Shown here one piece after another: positions 26,212 to 36,135 of a DNA stretch of 64,000 nt. A program made the translations under genes and the position numbers. Source of the DNA: Streptomyces sp. CMB-StM0423 (GTDB lineage Bacteria; Actinomycetota; Actinomycetes; Streptomycetales; Streptomycetaceae); assembly GCF_002847285.1 (NCBI RefSeq), contig NZ_CP025407.1, positions 1,736,001 to 1,800,000 on the forward strand, written 5' to 3'. Under the pieces are notes generated by a model. It did not search any database. It was not told the DNA's origin and saw only the letters and a program-made list of their open reading frames with translations. Positions within the stretch are counted from its first letter, which is position 1. Each line of letters starts with the position of its first letter.

Positions 26212-28325
26212 TCAGGTGTCGATCCGCGAACGGTCCAGGGTGGCCGCCGAGTTGGTGATGAACTCCTTGCGGGGGGCGACCTCGTTGCCCATCAGCAGGT
26301 TGAACACCTGCTCGGCGGCGTCCAGGTCGCTGATGTTGATCCGCCGCAGCGTGCGGTAACGCGGGTCCATCGTGGTCTCCGCGAGCTGGTCGGCGTCCAT
26401 CTCGCCGAGGCCCTTGTAGCGCTGGATGGAGTCCTTGAAGCGCGTGCCCTTGCGCTGCAGGTCGAGCAGGGTCTCGCGCAGCTCGGTGTCCGAGTACGTG
26501 TAGATGTACTTGTCCTGGCCCTTCTTGGGCTGGACCAGCTCGATGCGGTGCAGCGGCGGCACCGCCGAGAAGACCCGGCCCTCCTCGACCATCGGGCGCA
26601 TGTAGCGCTGGAAGAGGGTGAGCAGCAGGGTGCGGATGTGCGCGCCGTCGACGTCGGCGTCGGCGAGGAAGATCACCTTGCCGTAGCGCGCCTGGTCGAT
26701 GTCGAACGTCCGCCCCGAGCCGGCTCCTATCACCTGGATGATCGCGCTGCACTCGGCGTTCTTCAGCATGTCCGCGACGGACGCCTTCTGGACGTTGAGG
26801 ATCTTGCCGCGGATCGGCAGCAGGGCCTGGAACTCCGAGTTGCGCGCGAGCTTGGCCGTGCCCAGCGCGGAGTCGCCCTCGACGATGAACAGCTCGGAAC
26901 GCTCCACGTCGTCGCTGCGGCAGTCCGCGAGCTTGGCGGGCAGCGAGGAGGACTCCAGCGCCGTCTTGCGGCGCTGCGCCTCCTTGTGCTGCCGGGCGGC
27001 GATACGGGTACGGGCCGCGGCCACGGCCTTCTCCAGCACGGCCCGCGCCTGCTGCTTGGCGTCCCGCTTGGTGGAGGTCAGGAACGCCTTCAGCTCCTTG
27101 GTGACGACCTGCGCGACGATCCGGGAGGCCGCCGAGGTGCCCAGCACCTCCTTGGTCTGGCCCTCGAACTGCGGCTCGGCGAGCCGGACGGTGACCACGG
27201 CGGTCAGGCCCTCCAGCGCGTCGTCCTTGACGATGTCGTCCTCGGCGACGCGCAGCAGCTTCATGCTCCGCAGGGCGTCGTTGACCGTGCGGGTCAGGGA
27301 GCGCTCGAAGCCGGTGACGTGGGTGCCGCCCTTGGGGGTGGCGATGATGTTGACGAAGGAACGGATCGTGGTGTCGTACCCGGTGCCCCAGCGCAGCGCG
27401 ATGTCGACGCCGAGGTCACGGGTGACCTCGGTGGGAGTCATGTGCCCGCGGTCGTCGAGCACCGGGACGGTCTCCTTGAACGTCCCCTGCCCGGAGAGCC
27501 GCAGCACGTCGCAGACGGGACGGTCGGGGGCGAGGAACTCGCAGAACTCGCTGATCCCGCCGTCGTAGCGGAAGGTCTCCACCGTGTGGCCGGCCTTGTC
27601 GGCGGAGCGCTCGTCGCGCACGGTGAGCGTGAGGCCGGGCACGAGGAAGGCGGTCTGCCGGGCGCGCGCGTGCAGGTCGTCGAGCGAGAGCGCGGCGTCC
27701 TTGAGGAAGATCTGCCGGTCCGGCCAGAAGCGCACGCGGGTGCCGGTCCTGGTCTTGGGGATCTTCTTGCCCTTGGTCATGCCGCTGGCGGGCTCGAAGG
27801 GGGCGTCGGCGCCCTTGCCCGAGAACCGGCCGGGGACCCCGCGGCGGAAGCTCATCGAGTGCGTCCTGCTCGACAGGTCGACCTCGACGTCGAGCCGGGC
27901 GGACAGCGCGTTGACCACGGAGGCGCCGACGCCGTGCAGGCCACCGGAGGCCGCGTACGCGCCGCCGCCGAACTTGCCGCCGGCGTGCAGCTTGGTCATG
28001 ACCACCTCGACGCCGGACAGCCCGGTCTTCGGCTCGACGTCGACGGGGATGCCGCGGCCGTCGTCGTCGACCTGCACGGAGCCGTCGGCGGCGAGCAGCA
28101 CGTCGATGTTCCGGCAGTACCCCCCAGGGCCTCGTCGACGGAGTTGTCGATGATCTCCCACAGGCAGTGCATGAGGCCGCGGCTGTCGGTGGAGCCGATG
28201 TACATGCCGGGCCGCTTGCGGACGGCCTCCAGACCCTCCAGAACGAGCAGGTGCCGCGCGGTGTAGTTGGAGCCGTCGCGCTCGGCGGCGGCCAGCACGG
28301 ACGGCACGGACGTGTCGGCGGTCAC
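26212..28325 (-). CDS. parE: DNA topoisomerase IV subunit B, frame interrupted by -1 shift at a G6 run
   Basis: ATPase subunit of topoisomerase IV, about 704 aa if the frame break is bridged. The first 71 or so residues (MTADTSVPS.. to [13 protein letters not shown], with the Mg-binding Asn) are in one frame starting at GTG 28325 with GAGGAG 8 bp upstream. From YCRNIDVLL onwards the protein continues in the -1 frame: [33 protein letters not shown] and [10 protein letters not shown] are all intact to the stop at 26212. The break coincides with six Cs on the plus strand at 28120-28125. Seven would restore the frame. Sequencing error, true mutation, or programmed slippage are possible. An internal ATG at 28161 would lack the GHKL N-box, so it would not give an active ATPase. 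Confidence 0.88.
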
Positions 28326-28757
28326 TCAGTTCGCTCCTCGCTGAATTCGGGCCCGGGTGGCGGTGGCGGGCCTCATCTGCCGGTCAGAGGGTACCGAGGC
28401 TCTATAGAGCCGGTACGCAGCCACCCGCATGTGACTCGATACTAGTCCCGCTTCGAGTGCATGTTCGATCCCTCGGAGGGGTGATTCGTTTATCACGTTC
28501 CCTTACACGCATGAACCATTTAGGCTCCGGGCACGTCCTCATCAACAACCGGCAACCCAGCCGGGGAGGTCAAAAAGGCCCAAAGACGCTCAAAACGGCA
28601 CAAGCACGACAAGCATTACGGCTCATCCGCCGCCACCTGGCGACATCGGGCCTGGTCAGGAACGCTTTCCCGATCCCGACCCACGAGCGGGAACGTTTTC
28701 GGCCTGGTTGGATGTTGACCCTGGTACGACAGCTCGTCGAGCTAGAGAAGAGGCGAC
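28326..28757. promoter_or_regulatory. Divergent promoter region of parE and the DUF7455-type gene, with two inverted repeats
   Basis: A 432-bp stretch without a supported gene. It holds an imperfect palindrome at 28391-28416 (GTACC arms around GGCTCTATAGAGCC) and a second inverted repeat GTGATTCGTTTATCAC at 28481-28496. Base composition is less GC-rich than the coding flanks, as expected for a promoter region. The factors binding these repeats are unknown. Confidence 0.5.
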
Positions 28758-28988
28758 GTGACTACTGTTCTGACTCCCGCAAGCCCGCTGACGGCCGCCG
28801 ACCGGTGCGACCGCTGTGGCGCCCAGGCTTACCTGCGTGTTGTCCTGACGAGCGGCGGCGACCTGCTCTTCTGTGCGCACCACGGCCGTAAGTTCGAGCC
28901 GGAGCTCAAGAAGATCGCTGCCGAGATACAGGACGAGACGGAGCGGCTCCAGACCACTCCCGGGTCGGCAGGCGCCGACGAACGCTGA
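28758..28988 (+). CDS. Small zinc-ribbon protein, DUF7455 type
   Basis: 76-aa conserved actinobacterial protein located near hrdB in Streptomyces. It carries a putative metal site: CDRC at residues 17-20 and CAHHG near residue 39-43, on either side of the hydrophobic strand YLRVVLTSGGDLLF. The C-terminal third is an acidic/basic helix (EPELKKIAAEIQDETERL). The start is GTG 28758 with GAGAAGAGG upstream. It is divergent from parE and probably cytosolic. Function is unknown; the ribbon fold could support nucleic acid or protein binding, but that is not shown. Confidence 0.88.
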   Translation: MTTVLTPASPLTAADRCDRCGAQAYLRVVLTSGGDLLFCAHHGRKFEPELKKIAAEIQDETERLQTTPGSAGADER

Positions 28989-29176
28989 CGCGCCGACGTC
29001 AGCCCGACGAGCCTCGTGCGGCCCCCGGGCCGGACATGGCGGTCATTCCCACAGGGGGGTGGCCGCCTCGTCGGTTTCCGGGGCGGTACGGGCGCGTACG
29101 GCATCGGGCGGCGCGGCGCGCAGGCAAGGCGGGGGCAACGACCCGGCAGGAGGGCCCTGAGGGGCGTCTGCGGTCC

Positions 29177-30016
29177 TCAGGGGGCCTTGACGGGCCTGTG
29201 TGCCACGACGGTCTTCACGGCCGCGGAGATGCGCGTATAGACGCCGGGGCGGCCCTTCTCACCGCAGCCCTCGCCCCACGAGACCAGGCCCACCAGCCGG
29301 CCCTTCACGACCAGCGGGCCGCCGCTGTCGCCCTGGCAGGCGTCCGGGCCGCCCCGCATCAGCCCCGCGCAGACCATCGACGCGGCGACGTAGCGGCCGT
29401 CGGGACTGCCCGGGTACGCCCGCTCGCAGACCGTGTCCGGCAGCACCTCGACGTCCGCGGCGTGCAGCGTCGTGGGGTAGCTGGCGTTCCCCTCGGTGTC
29501 CCCCCAGCCGTAGACCCGCGCCGGGGAGCCCGGCTCGTACGCCGGGTCGTCCGGCTTCTCCGCCAGCTTCAGGAAGGCCGCGGACTCGGCCGGGCGCTTC
29601 AGCCGCAGCACGGCGAGGTCGCCGGCGTTGGTCCAGGCGTCGTAGTCCGGGTTCACCCACACCTTTTCGAGGGCGAACTCCTTGCCCTCGGTGCCCGCGA
29701 GGTCACCGCGGCCGGCCACGACGGCCAGATCGCGGACCTTGCTCCAGTGCTCGCCCAGGGTCTCCTCGGCGAGGCAGTGCGCGGCCGTGAGCACCACCTT
29801 CGGGGAGACCAGCACGCCCGCGCAGAACTGCCCCGACCGCTCGTCGCCGAAGAGCTTCCGGCTGGTCAGCGCGACCGTCCAGGGGCTGTCGCCGATACGC
29901 ACCGGGTGCCCGCCCACCACCACGCCGTCCGCCGCCGCCGGCGGCGCCTGCCCGAGCATCGCCGGGGGCAGCAGCACCGCGACGGCGGCGGCGATCGAGC
30001 GAAGACGCGGGCGCAT
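29177..30016 (-). CDS. Secreted trypsin-like serine protease (S1A)
   Basis: 279-aa exported protease. A Sec signal peptide (MRPRLRSIAAAVAVLLPPAM, cleavage near AAA-DG about residue 30) leads to a short propiece and VVGGHPV, the usual activation site variant of IVGG. The catalytic triad is visible: His in VLTAAHCL, Asp in NAGDLAVLRL, Ser in DACQGDSGGPLV. The Asp six residues before the catalytic serine (start of DACQGDS) predicts trypsin-like Arg/Lys specificity. Four or more cysteines can form the usual disulfides. It is a single gene between the DUF7455-type gene and the kinase/patatin pair; no dedicated inhibitor is next to it. Confidence 0.92.
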   Translation of the reverse strand: MRPRLRSIAAAVAVLLPPAMLGQAPPAAADGVVVGGHPVRIGDSPWTVALTSRKLFGDERSGQFCAGVLVSPKVVLTAAHCLAEETLGEHWSKVRDLAVVAGRGDLAGTEGKEFALEKVWVNPDYDAWTNAGDLAVLRLKRPAESAAFLKLAEKPDDPAYEPGSPARVYGWGDTEGNASYPTTLHAADVEVLPDTVCERAYPGSPDGRYVAASMVCAGLMRGGPDACQGDSGGPLVVKGRLVGLVSWGEGCGEKGRPGVYTRISAAVKTVVAHRPVKAP

Positions 30017-30205
30017 GGGGTCTCCCTGACGGCGTGAGGCTGGGGCGGTCGTGCACTACAGCCTCATTCAGCAGGGCGCGGGCCGCACGTCAGTCGCGCC
30101 GCCCGCGGGACCCCGAGTACCCCGCGCGACCTGCGACGACGCCGGTCCGGCGGGGGCGTGGCATCCGAAGGACCCGCGGCCCCGGGAGGTGCCCGGGGGC
30201 CGCGG

Positions 30206-32587
30206 TCACGGCGCCGCCGGTGCCGCGGCCGGGGACGGCGTCACCGCGGGTGCCGCGGTCGCCGCCGGGGCCGGCAGGTGGCGCAGCCGCTCGGAGGCGA
30301 GACAGGCCCGGGTCAGGATGGTCCGTACCTCGTCGGCGGCGCTGCCGCTGCACCGGGCGAGGTAGAAGATCACGATGTTGATGGCGGCCACGGACCCGGC
30401 GTAGATGTAGACGTCCTTCGCCGTGCCCACGTAGATCGACAGCCCGATGCCCCAGCAGGCCACGCTGTAGAAGCCGGCCGTCAGCGTCCAACTGTAGAGA
30501 GCGTCGAGGCCGGCGATCCGGCCCTGCGGCACCGTGCCCAGTTGCCTGCCGCGGGCCTCGGCGACGGCCGCGCGGGCGAAGACCAGGCAGGCGGCGTTGC
30601 ACAGCGCGGTGGAGAGGATGCCGATGGCCGTGCAGATGGGCCACCAGTCGCGGTGGAACAGCGTGGTCGACAGCACCAGCACGGCGGGGATCAGGGTGAA
30701 CAGCCGCATCGCCACCTCGGCCAGGACCGCCCGCCGGCTCAGCCGCCCCTGCTCCCGGCCCGCGACCAGCGGGGTGAGGCCGGCGAAGAGGTTCTGGTAG
30801 TACCGGGCGCCGGCCAGCAGGAAGCTCATGCCGACCAGCCGCACCGGCGCGTTGGCCGAGTAGTCGGGGATGGTGTAGCCGTCCAGCCGCAGCCCGTCGA
30901 GCAGCGGGAGTTCCTCCTCGCCCGCGCTGTTGGTGCGCTGCAGCAGGGTGATGTAGTTGTTGCCCCAGCTCCAGTTGAGATCGCGCAGCCAGTACGTGAT
31001 GACGATGCTCGCCGCGACGTACCAGGCCGCGGCCGACAGCCAGGAGAAGAAGAGCAGCCAGCGCACGTGCATGCCGCGGTGCGGGTCGTGGTAGAGCGAC
31101 TGGGTGCGCCGGATCCGCCACATCTGGAGCTGCTGCCTCGGCGCCCCGGCGAGCGGCGTGTACAGCCGGACGAAGCGGGTGCCGGCGCTCTGCGCCCGGG
31201 TCGCCTCGACGGCCGCCAGCTCCTCCTCGTAGAAATGGAGCAACTGCGGATAGAGCCGCTCCCCCGGCACCGGCCGGAACAGCAGCAGCCGGTTCTCCGG
31301 GACGGGGTCGGTGAGGTCCTCGATGAACCGCGCCAGCAGCGGCGTCTCGGCGTAGAAGGCGTCGGGTACGGTCACGGCGCGCGCACCGGATCCGGCGGTC
31401 TCCCGGTGCTCGCTGCCGATCGCGATGAGGAGCTGCCCGACGGAGTACAGGTCCGCCTGCCGGGGGTCGACCACCATCGTCTCGCTGCGCACCTCGGGCG
31501 CCACGAACGCCGCGTCCGGTCCGCCGGAGCCCGGGACGGTGTGGGAATAGAGGTAGTTGACGCCGAGGTCGATGAGGACGAAGCGGCGGTCCCCCGCCCC
31601 CGTACCGCCGCCCGGTCCCGAACCCGAGCCGCTGAGGATGATGTTGGACGGCGAGAGGTCGCCGTGACGCAGGCCGCACCGGTCGAGTTCGTCCAGCACC
31701 CCCAGCAGCCGGGGCCCGAGGTCGCGCAGGAGATCGAGCCGGATGCGCGTGCTGTCCGGCTGCCGGCTCAGATACTCCGCGAGCGTCTCGCCGGGCACGA
31801 AGTCCATGAGGATCCAGCGCCCGCTGCTCGCCCACGCGCGGGCCAGCGGCAGCGCCTCCGTCGCCGCCTCCTCGCCCGCGCGCACGTCGCCGTAGGAGGA
31901 GCGGTAGTCGCGGGTGGCCCGGACGATGGTCGGCACCCTCAGGTACGGGTAGACGATGCACTTGAGGGCGAACGGGATACGCCTGCCGTGCGCCTGGCGC
32001 AGCGGGAGGCCGGTCAGGATGAACGACGTCGTGCCGTGGCGGTGGAACCGCAGCGTGCCGATGTCGACTTCGCGCCACGCGTCGAGCGTCGCGGCGTCCT
32101 CGTCGGCGCTGCCCTCCACGTCCGGAATCGCGACGTCGGGGGCGTACAGCGTCCGTATCGCCTCCCGTACGGCCGGGTCCGCGACCGCCGGTGCGCACAG
32201 GGCCGCGCAGTCGTGTGGCGTCCGCTCGCCCTGGTCGTAGCGGCGCTGGTAGGAGTGCGCCAGCGACACCAGGGTGAGGAGGAGCAGGCCGAGATACCCG
32301 CCGACCGCCCGGAACTCGGTGCGAAACGATTCCGGGCGGGTGGCGAATTCCGTACGCCAGCGGGTCACCTGTTCGATGACCGATTCCCACGACTGCTCGA
32401 ACTCGCCGCTAAAGCTGTGCGCCTCGAACGGCAGGCCGAAAAGGACCCGGCTCCAGTCCTCCCGGCCCCACTCGCATAACTCGTTCTCCGCCGGGGTCGC
32501 GGCGCCGGCCCCGCCCGGTGCGGGTGAAGTATCGGACAAGGCGCGGATGATCGCGCGGAGATTACGCGCGCTGCCGGTTGTTGGCAT
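30206..32587 (-). CDS. Membrane-embedded protein kinase-like protein, partner of patatin
   Basis: 793-aa protein I do not recognise as a named family. Residues 1-90 are soluble, a transmembrane segment lies at about 93-112, and a protein-kinase-like domain at about 175-440. Kinase motifs: K209 (FALKCIVYPY), HGDLSPSNI (D310, N315; HGD replaces HRD), LIDLGV (D340; DLG replaces DFG), APE at 364-366 and DLYSVGQLL. Residues 505-745 hold about five or six transmembrane helices with an extracytoplasmic loop, and the C-terminus is an Ala/Pro tail. Catalytic residues are present, so activity is plausible. The ATG at 32587 lies 26 bp inside the end of the patatin gene, so both are translated together. 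Possible signalling or immune role is speculation. Confidence 0.85.
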   Translation of the reverse strand: MPTTGSARNLRAIIRALSDTSPAPGGAGAATPAENELCEWGREDWSRVLFGLPFEAHSFSGEFEQSWESVIEQVTRWRTEFATRPESFRTEFRAVGGYLGLLLLTLVSLAHSYQRRYDQGERTPHDCAALCAPAVADPAVREAIRTLYAPDVAIPDVEGSADEDAATLDAWREVDIGTLRFHRHGTTSFILTGLPLRQAHGRRIPFALKCIVYPYLRVPTIVRATRDYRSSYGDVRAGEEAATEALPLARAWASSGRWILMDFVPGETLAEYLSRQPDSTRIRLDLLRDLGPRLLGVLDELDRCGLRHGDLSPSNIILSGSGSGPGGGTGAGDRRFVLIDLGVNYLYSHTVPGSGGPDAAFVAPEVRSETMVVDPRQADLYSVGQLLIAIGSEHRETAGSGARAVTVPDAFYAETPLLARFIEDLTDPVPENRLLLFRPVPGERLYPQLLHFYEEELAAVEATRAQSAGTRFVRLYTPLAGAPRQQLQMWRIRRTQSLYHDPHRGMHVRWLLFFSWLSAAAWYVAASIVITYWLRDLNWSWGNNYITLLQRTNSAGEEELPLLDGLRLDGYTIPDYSANAPVRLVGMSFLLAGARYYQNLFAGLTPLVAGREQGRLSRRAVLAEVAMRLFTLIPAVLVLSTTLFHRDWWPICTAIGILSTALCNAACLVFARAAVAEARGRQLGTVPQGRIAGLDALYSWTLTAGFYSVACWGIGLSIYVGTAKDVYIYAGSVAAINIVIFYLARCSGSAADEVRTILTRACLASERLRHLPAPAATAAPAVTPSPAAAPAAP

Positions 32588-33605
32588 CGTCCTTCGTCAC
32601 GATGGTCAGTTGGGGTACGGCACGAATGCGGCCGTTCTTTATCAGCGCCGGGTCTTTGCCCTCGACGGCGCAGTACATCACCTCGTACCCGCCACGGGCA
32701 CCGCCGAGAATCCGGCCGGGATCCAGCTCGTGCCGCTTGACCTGCGGCATCCACGACAGGGGCGCGATGTCGAGCACGTACGGGGCGTCGCCCGGCTCCG
32801 TCATCCGCCGCTGCAGCATGACGCGCTCGTCCCGGTAGCGCTCGATGGCCTCGCCGTAGCCCCGGCCGAGGCCGTCGCGGATGCGGTCGAGATGGCGGAT
32901 GGCCCAGCGCTGCGAGACGGACAGCTTCTGCGCGGGCGGCTGGATGGGGCGGGTGCTCAGGGACAGCACGTGCGTGCAGCCGTCCGCCAGCGCCAGCTTG
33001 TACGGGTGCGGGGTGAGGACGCCGCCGTCGACGGCCCGGGAGCCGCGGAAGTCGGCGGTGCCGCGCAGCGCGACGGGGAGCCAGGCGCTGGCCACGAGGG
33101 CCGCGCGCAGGTCGGCGCGCGAGGTGAAGTCGGTGACGGCTTCGGTGCGGATGTCGTCGACGAGCGTGACGGCGACGTGCAGCCGCGTCGGGGAGGCGAT
33201 GACCTTCTCGTACCCGAGGGGCTTGACGTTGTCCACGACCTCGAACGCGTAGTCCAGGTCCATGATGCGGCCGCGCAGCACGCGCCGGAAGTCGACGAAC
33301 GTCCGGGTGGCGAGGTCGTCGTAGTAGATCGAAAGCGGATACCAGGTCTCGCCGTTGAGGAAGTAGGCGCTGTTGATGGCACCGGAAGAAGCGGAATATA
33401 TGGTGTCGAACGCCTGGTTGAGCCCGCAATCCTCAAGGGCGCAGAGCATGGCCGCCGAGACGACGCCGCGGATGCCGCCCCCCTCGACGGCAAGCCCGAT
33501 CTTGAGGTCGTCCACGGGCTTGTCGTGCGTATGTCCCTTTTCCCGGCGACGGCGTAAGGCAGTCAGCACAGGATGGTCCGCGTGCCACGGCATGGCACTA
33601 CTCAT
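32562..33605 (-). CDS. Patatin-like phospholipase
   Basis: 347-aa patatin-family lipid acyl hydrolase. The oxyanion loop EGGGIRG (residues 41-47), catalytic serine S73 in YSASSGAINS (a variant of GxSxG, with Ser for the first Gly) and the Asp of the dyad D193 in AVDGGVLTP are all in order. No signal peptide or membrane helix is visible, so the enzyme is cytosolic and would act on the inner face of the membrane. ATG 33605 has GGGAGG 9 bp upstream and a good promoter at 33631-33659. It is the first gene of a two-gene unit overlapping the kinase gene by 26 bp. Patatins serve as effectors in several anti-phage systems, which makes this pairing interesting, but no sensor domain is fused to it. Confidence 0.9.
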   Translation of the reverse strand: MSSAMPWHADHPVLTALRRRREKGHTHDKPVDDLKIGLAVEGGGIRGVVSAAMLCALEDCGLNQAFDTIYSASSGAINSAYFLNGETWYPLSIYYDDLATRTFVDFRRVLRGRIMDLDYAFEVVDNVKPLGYEKVIASPTRLHVAVTLVDDIRTEAVTDFTSRADLRAALVASAWLPVALRGTADFRGSRAVDGGVLTPHPYKLALADGCTHVLSLSTRPIQPPAQKLSVSQRWAIRHLDRIRDGLGRGYGEAIERYRDERVMLQRRMTEPGDAPYVLDIAPLSWMPQVKRHELDPGRILGGARGGYEVMYCAVEGKDPALIKNGRIRAVPQLTIVTKDDANNRQRA

Positions 33606-33630
33606 GAGTCATGTCCTCCCTGAACATCCG

Positions 33631-33659
33631 AGATTGTCACGCCCGGCAAGTGGCGTCAA
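33631..33659 (-). promoter_or_regulatory. HrdB-type promoter of the patatin-kinase operon
   Basis: On the minus strand TTGACG (33654-33659) and CAATCT (33631-33636) are separated by exactly 17 bp, the spacing and sequence expected for a principal-sigma promoter. It would give a leader of about 20 nt including GGGAGG. Confidence 0.65.
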
Positions 33660-33741
33660 TTCCCGGAGAGTTCACGAATTCGTACCGTCTTACGCACCTA
33701 TCGGGGCCGCGGCGGCACGCGCCGCGCCCCCGGCGAAGGAA

Positions 33742-33779
33742 AGCGCCCCCGACCCGCGGCAGGGCAGGTCAGGGGCGCT
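33742..33779 (-). terminator. hrdB terminator hairpin
   Basis: AGCGCCCCCGACC (33742-33754) pairs with GGTCAGGGGCGCT (33767-33779) with one mismatch, 15 bp downstream of the hrdB stop. It isolates hrdB from the patatin promoter. Confidence 0.65.
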
Positions 33780-33793
33780 GGAGGCCGCTCGGC

Positions 33794-35377
<1,584 letters not shown>

Positions 35378-36135
35378 GAACAACCTCTCGAAACGATGGG
35401 AACGACCGGTGGCGGGGATGGACCACCGGCGTAGAGGCGGAACCGCGATACGTGCGCCACCACCTCTTAGGTCATCGCGCCTTCCCGCACAGCGTTACGC
35501 CCAATCCACGTGGCCCAGGTCACAATCTACCGCCACCGGCGCGGCGGCACGAAAGCCGCCCGGCAGGCGCCGGCCCGTCCGGGCGCCCCCAGGGCGTGCG
35601 GACGCCCGGGCGGAGCGCGGCGTGCGCCCGCCGTGCGGCGGTTGTGCGCCGGGGGTGCGGGGCGCGCGGGGCTGGTGGGGCCGGGTACGGCCGGGTGGGT
35701 GCCCGGGCGGGTGGTCCGGCGGCGTTCCGGGGTCTCCGGGGGTGTCCTGCGGATGTCCGGGGCGGGTGCCCGGGTCGTCTCCGGGGGGTCGGTCTCGTAC
35801 GGGCCGGAGCGCGGGCGTCGCGGTACGTGCCCGGGTGGCTGCCCGGACGCGTCGTCCGGGGGTCGTCCGGGGGTGTGCCCCGGGGGTCTCCCGGGCCGCC
35901 CCTGCGGCGGGGGTGTCCCGGGGCCGCCCCTGCGGCCGGCCGGTGCGACCCGGCCCGGCCGGAGGCCGGCTCGGGTGTCCGGGGCCTCACGCGGTGGGCT
36001 CGGGCGCCCGGCGCCGCCAGGCGGTGGGCCGGTCCTGCCGGGGCGCGACGCCGCCGTCCCCCGGCGGGGGCCGGCGGTGCCGGTGCGCGTACCGACGGGG
36101 GCGCGGGGCCGGGGCCTCGCGCCCGTACCCCGCCG
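35378..36135. other. Long whiH-hrdB intergenic region, GC-rich with short repeats
   Basis: 758 bp without a supported gene. The hrdB-proximal 150 bp is ordinary promoter sequence. From about 35540 to 35990 the sequence is extreme in GC and strand-skewed, with many CGGGGG/GTCCGGG runs; GGGCCGCCCCTGCGGC occurs exactly twice (35893-35908 and 35921-35936), each able to fold into GCCGC/GCGGC hairpins that could terminate whiH transcription. Open frames here are compositional and have no protein-like features. Confidence 0.7.
35472..35498 (-). promoter_or_regulatory. ECF-type promoter candidate for hrdB
   Basis: Minus strand GTAAC (35494-35498) and CGATGA (35472-35477) are separated by 16 bp, a layout typical of ECF sigma promoters. 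In S. griseus hrdB is transcribed by the ECF factor ShbA; identity of the sigma here is inference. Leader length would be about 90 nt. Confidence 0.5.

Noticed and set aside
28161..28325. Translation of parE from an internal ATG at 28161 instead of a frameshift
   Set aside because: That product would lack the GHKL N-box (EIIDNSVDE), so it would not be a working ATPase, and the sequence upstream of 28161 in the other frame is clearly ParE.
35520..35990. Open frame of about 156 codons on the minus strand in the whiH-hrdB gap
   Set aside because: Low-complexity Pro/Arg/Gly content, no start context and no protein-like hydrophobic pattern.
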